DNA from: Pohlia nutans
Taxonomy: Eukaryota; Streptophyta; Bryopsida; Bryales; Mniaceae
Reading direction: 5' to 3'
Assembly (NCBI GenBank): GCA_022496805.1
Contig: CM040096.1
Location: forward strand, 9,797,501-9,861,500
Length of the DNA stretch: 64,000 nt
Below the pieces are notes generated by a model. It had not been told where the DNA came from and searched no databases. It worked only from the letters and a program-made list of their open reading frames with translations. Below, piece after piece: positions 61,648-64,000 of the stretch (positions within the stretch are counted from its first letter, which is position 1; each line of letters begins with the position of its first letter). Both the position numbers and the translations under genes were made by a program.

Positions 61648-63419
61648 ATGGCGTACATTGCTCTCCCCACGAGGGACAGCAGCTTTGTTCTTCTGGCCAA
61701 CGCTGCGCCGAGGCTTCCCCGGAGCTCCTGCGCGACGGCGACTTGCTTTTTGGTGGATGGCGCGCCCTTGAGGCCTATGCGAGTGCACGCATCGAGGCTG
61801 TTCGGTTCAAGCGTGTGCTCGAAGTTGAACCCCCGAGGTCGCAGGATGTTCGCATCCGTGGAAGGCAGTGTGACGGTGGAGGAACCCGCCGTGAGCGCTG
61901 AGGAACCCGCAGCTGAAGATGTCATCGCCCCAGCAGCCGAAGGTACAGAGAGCCCCGAGGCTCCTGTGAAGAAATTTCAGAGGAGTAACACCATAAGGAG
62001 ACAGGCCGGGGGTGTGAAGAGGGAAATCACCGTGACGGCAGAGCAGCTGGTGCCCGGGGCCGTGTTCACGGGCAAGGTGCGAGCTGTGCAGAGCTACGGA
62101 GCGTTCGTGGACATCGGGGCGTTCACGGACGGATTGGTCCACATCTCGCAACTGAGCTCGGAATTCGTGAAGGAGGTGAGCGAAGTGGTGACGGTGGGGC
62201 AGGAGGTGAAGGTGACGGTGGTGGAGTTGGACGAGAAGGCCGGCAGGATCGCGTTGACCATGCGGGACAAGGAGAGCGAGGCTGAGCAGCAAGCCTCGCG
62301 GTCCGGAGGCGAGTCCAGCGCAGGCGCAGGCTCAGGCATCCAGGGCGACGACACCGGAAAGCCAATGAACCGGGGCAAGATCGCGGGCAGGGGTGGTGGC
62401 AATGCAAGAGCGAACTCGAGGTCAAACGATGACAAGAAGGTAACACATGCCCCCGTCCGCACGCGACACATGCTTGGCAATTATGCAGAAAGTTTTTGGC
62501 TATGATTGTGTCGATGTGGTGATGTGGCTGCGTGGGTATTTGGCCTGTCGGTCTAGTGTGGAGTTGAAATTCCCGGTTGTTTGGTTGATTCTGATGTGCA
62601 TGCATGCATGGGTGGTTGGTGTTGCAGGCGACGAAGTTGAAGAAAGGGCAGGAGCTGAAGGGGACGGTGAAGAACATCATCCGGAACGGGGCTTTCATCG
62701 CGTTTGCGGAGGAGGGCGAGGAGGGCTTCCTGCGAGGATCAGAGATCACGGAAGGAGGAGAGAACGTGGCCGTGGACACGTTGCTGACGGTGGGGCAGGA
62801 GGTGACGGTGCGAGTGCTCAAGATCGAGAGAGGGAAAGCTGCTCTGACCATGAAGCCACAAGTGGACATGACATCTATCAACAACTCCCTCAACACGAAT
62901 GTTGGCGCCGGAGGTGCCTCGAACCCTTTTGCCACCTTTTTCCGCAGCGCCAACATGGTCCAGGCATCTGCCCCTGCTGTGCCTGAAGAAGTGGTGGAGA
63001 CACCTGCACCTGCAGTAGCGGAGGAGACAAGTGCAGTGTTGGAGACTCCTGCAGTGGAAGAGGAGGAAACCCTGGCACCAGTAGACGACACACCTGCTGT
63101 GGAAGAGACTCCTTCCACGCAGGCTGCACAATCCGAAGAAGCTCCTGCTGCAGAGACAAGTGCAGTACTGGAGACTCCTGCAGTGGAAGAGGAGGAAACC
63201 CGGGCACCAGTGGACGAGACACCTGCTGTGGAAGAGACCCCTTCCACGGAGGCCACACAATCTGAAGAAGCTCCCGCTGCAGAGGAAAGCAAGGAGGGAG
63301 AAGAGCCCCACTCTATGTCTTTGGGAGAGATTGCTGAGAACATCGGTGGCGCGGTGGCCGAAATCGAGAAGGTGGTGGAGGCTGCTGCAGGTACTGTTCG
63401 AGATAACGTGGCAGGCTAG
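61648..63419 (+). CDS. Plastid two-S1-domain protein (PSRP-7 type), no EF-Ts domain, 527 aa
   Basis: Exons 61648-62439 and 62628-63419 (792 nt each; intron of 188 nt, AAG|GTAACA ... TTGCAG|GCG). The N-terminus ([20 protein letters not shown], no acidic residue for about 30 positions after the Asp at residue 9) fits a plastid transit peptide. S1 domain 1 holds [20 protein letters not shown] and [11 protein letters not shown]1 domain 2 holds [20 protein letters not shown] and [10 protein letters not shown]. The SNPFATFFR motif and a Glu/Pro/Ala-rich tail follow. This order matches the N-terminal half of the chloroplast polyprotein that carries PSRP-7 and EF-Ts (Arabidopsis EMB2726, Chlamydomonas PETs). 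Here a stop follows ...TVRDNVAG and no EF-Ts motif appears to 64000. Role: plastid ribosome-associated S1 protein in translation (family knowledge). Confidence 0.88.
63024..63281 (+). repeat. 129-bp in-frame tandem duplication in the acidic tail
   Basis: Two copies of a 43-codon unit start at 63024 and 63153 (both [16 protein letters not shown] ... PAVEETPST). They differ at few codons, many of the changes silent, so the duplication is fairly recent or under purifying selection. Confidence 0.85.
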
Positions 63420-63580
63420 TAAGAGCTGTAATTGTTGAAGCAAATGTTGCCCATGTTGTGATAGTTGCATGACGAGGTTATTTATATCCATGACACTCGC
63501 ACTGAGCACAAAGTGCTGCTGCATGGGCTTTGTTTGCGGTGGTGGTAGTGCAAGTTTGTGTTTTTGACATGTTGGACTGA

Positions 63581-63999
63581 TTGACCCCTCAAGGATCAGT
63601 AGTTTTGTAGGGATTGCAGAGGTGCAGAGGAGGTTTATGAGTGGGTATTTGGCCCTTGGTCCCACACATCCTTTTGATGCACATGTGGCCGCCGATAAGT
63701 GGTGAGGTGATGTGTTAGGTGACAGTTGTAGAAGGCAGCGACGAGGTAGAGGGATATGTCCGTGTAGGTGGCTATTCAACGACGTGGTTCGCAGGGCTTG
63801 TAGAGACGAGAGTTTGGATGTAACGGGACGATTATGATTTTAATGACATTGATGCACAAAGCAATTCACACCTGGCTTTCGTTCTCCTAAGTTGGTGTGG
63901 TCACGTATGTGATGTTGTGTGATAAAAGGAAGTCTTGGTGAGTGGTTGGTGTCCAGGGAGTGGAAATGAGCATGAGTTGTATGGTCCTTGAGGGGTTAA
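63581..63999. mobile_element. Possible TTAA-family element in the 3' flank of the S1 gene
   Basis: TTGACCCCTCAAGGATCA at the left is mirrored by TGGTCCTTGAGGGGTTAA at the right edge of the window (16 of 18). The ends match the 5096 and 22856 elements (CCTCAAGGACC). The interior is not clearly repeat-like. Confidence 0.5.
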
Positions 64000-64000
64000 T

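Noticed and set aside
62123..63779. Long minus-strand ORFs (up to 406 codons) opposite the S1 gene
   Set aside because: They are mirror frames of GC-rich S1 exons and the Glu-rich tail (Ser/Thr/Val and Cys/His-rich shadows), with no domain, crossing the intron.
1..64000. tRNA, rRNA and canonical snRNA genes
   Set aside because: No full cloverleaf or conserved rRNA/snRNA sequence was recognised; the only tRNA-like promoter is the SINE head at 57717.

Overview
The window looks like nuclear DNA of a land plant, and most likely a non-seed plant such as a bryophyte; I cannot name the species. Three things point this way. There are plant-only protein types: a FLX-like coiled coil, a plant ABCA half-transporter, and a plastid S1-domain protein related to the PSRP-7/EF-Ts precursor. 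Introns are spliceosomal GT-AG. Islands of balanced-GC coding exons sit in very AT-rich introns and spacers packed with small inverted-repeat transposons and plant telomere-like CCCTAAA motifs.

Layout. 1-3345: upstream spacer with small terminal-inverted-repeat elements, a telomere-like tract and a foldback. 3346-13102 (+): a ten-exon gene whose reconstructed 796-residue protein joins a FLX-like coiled coil, a WW domain, a Gln-rich prion-like stretch and one CELF/Bruno-type RRM. 13103-20314: AT-rich spacer. 20315-28974 (-): a 19-exon ABCA transporter of 1020 residues with an unusual N-terminal repeat. 29157-29540 (-): doubtful ORF. 31654-34194 (-): a gene resembling SLF2/FAM178 (CANIN domain, SMC5/6-associated), with an orphan plastid-transit-peptide ORF on the other strand inside its first intron. 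34195-60300: about 26 kb with no convincing gene, made of TTAA-flanked elements, a PIF/Harbinger-type MITE, several degenerate tandem repeats, a broken coding remnant and a complete non-autonomous CACTA element. 61648-63419 (+): two-S1-domain plastid protein (PSRP-7 type) that stops before any EF-Ts domain.

The genes are unrelated housekeeping or regulatory loci; there is no operon-like logic. Two things tie the window together. A dispersed family of TTAA-bounded inverted-repeat elements sits in introns and flanks of all four genes. The first gene fuses, in one polypeptide, parts that angiosperms keep as two separate partners: the FLX-LIKE coiled coil and an FCA-like WW/Gln-rich/RRM protein.

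Exon borders were worked out by eye from splice consensus and reading-frame continuity. The exon sums of the first gene, the ABCA gene and the S1 gene are exact multiples of three. One junction in the SLF2-like gene remains unresolved.
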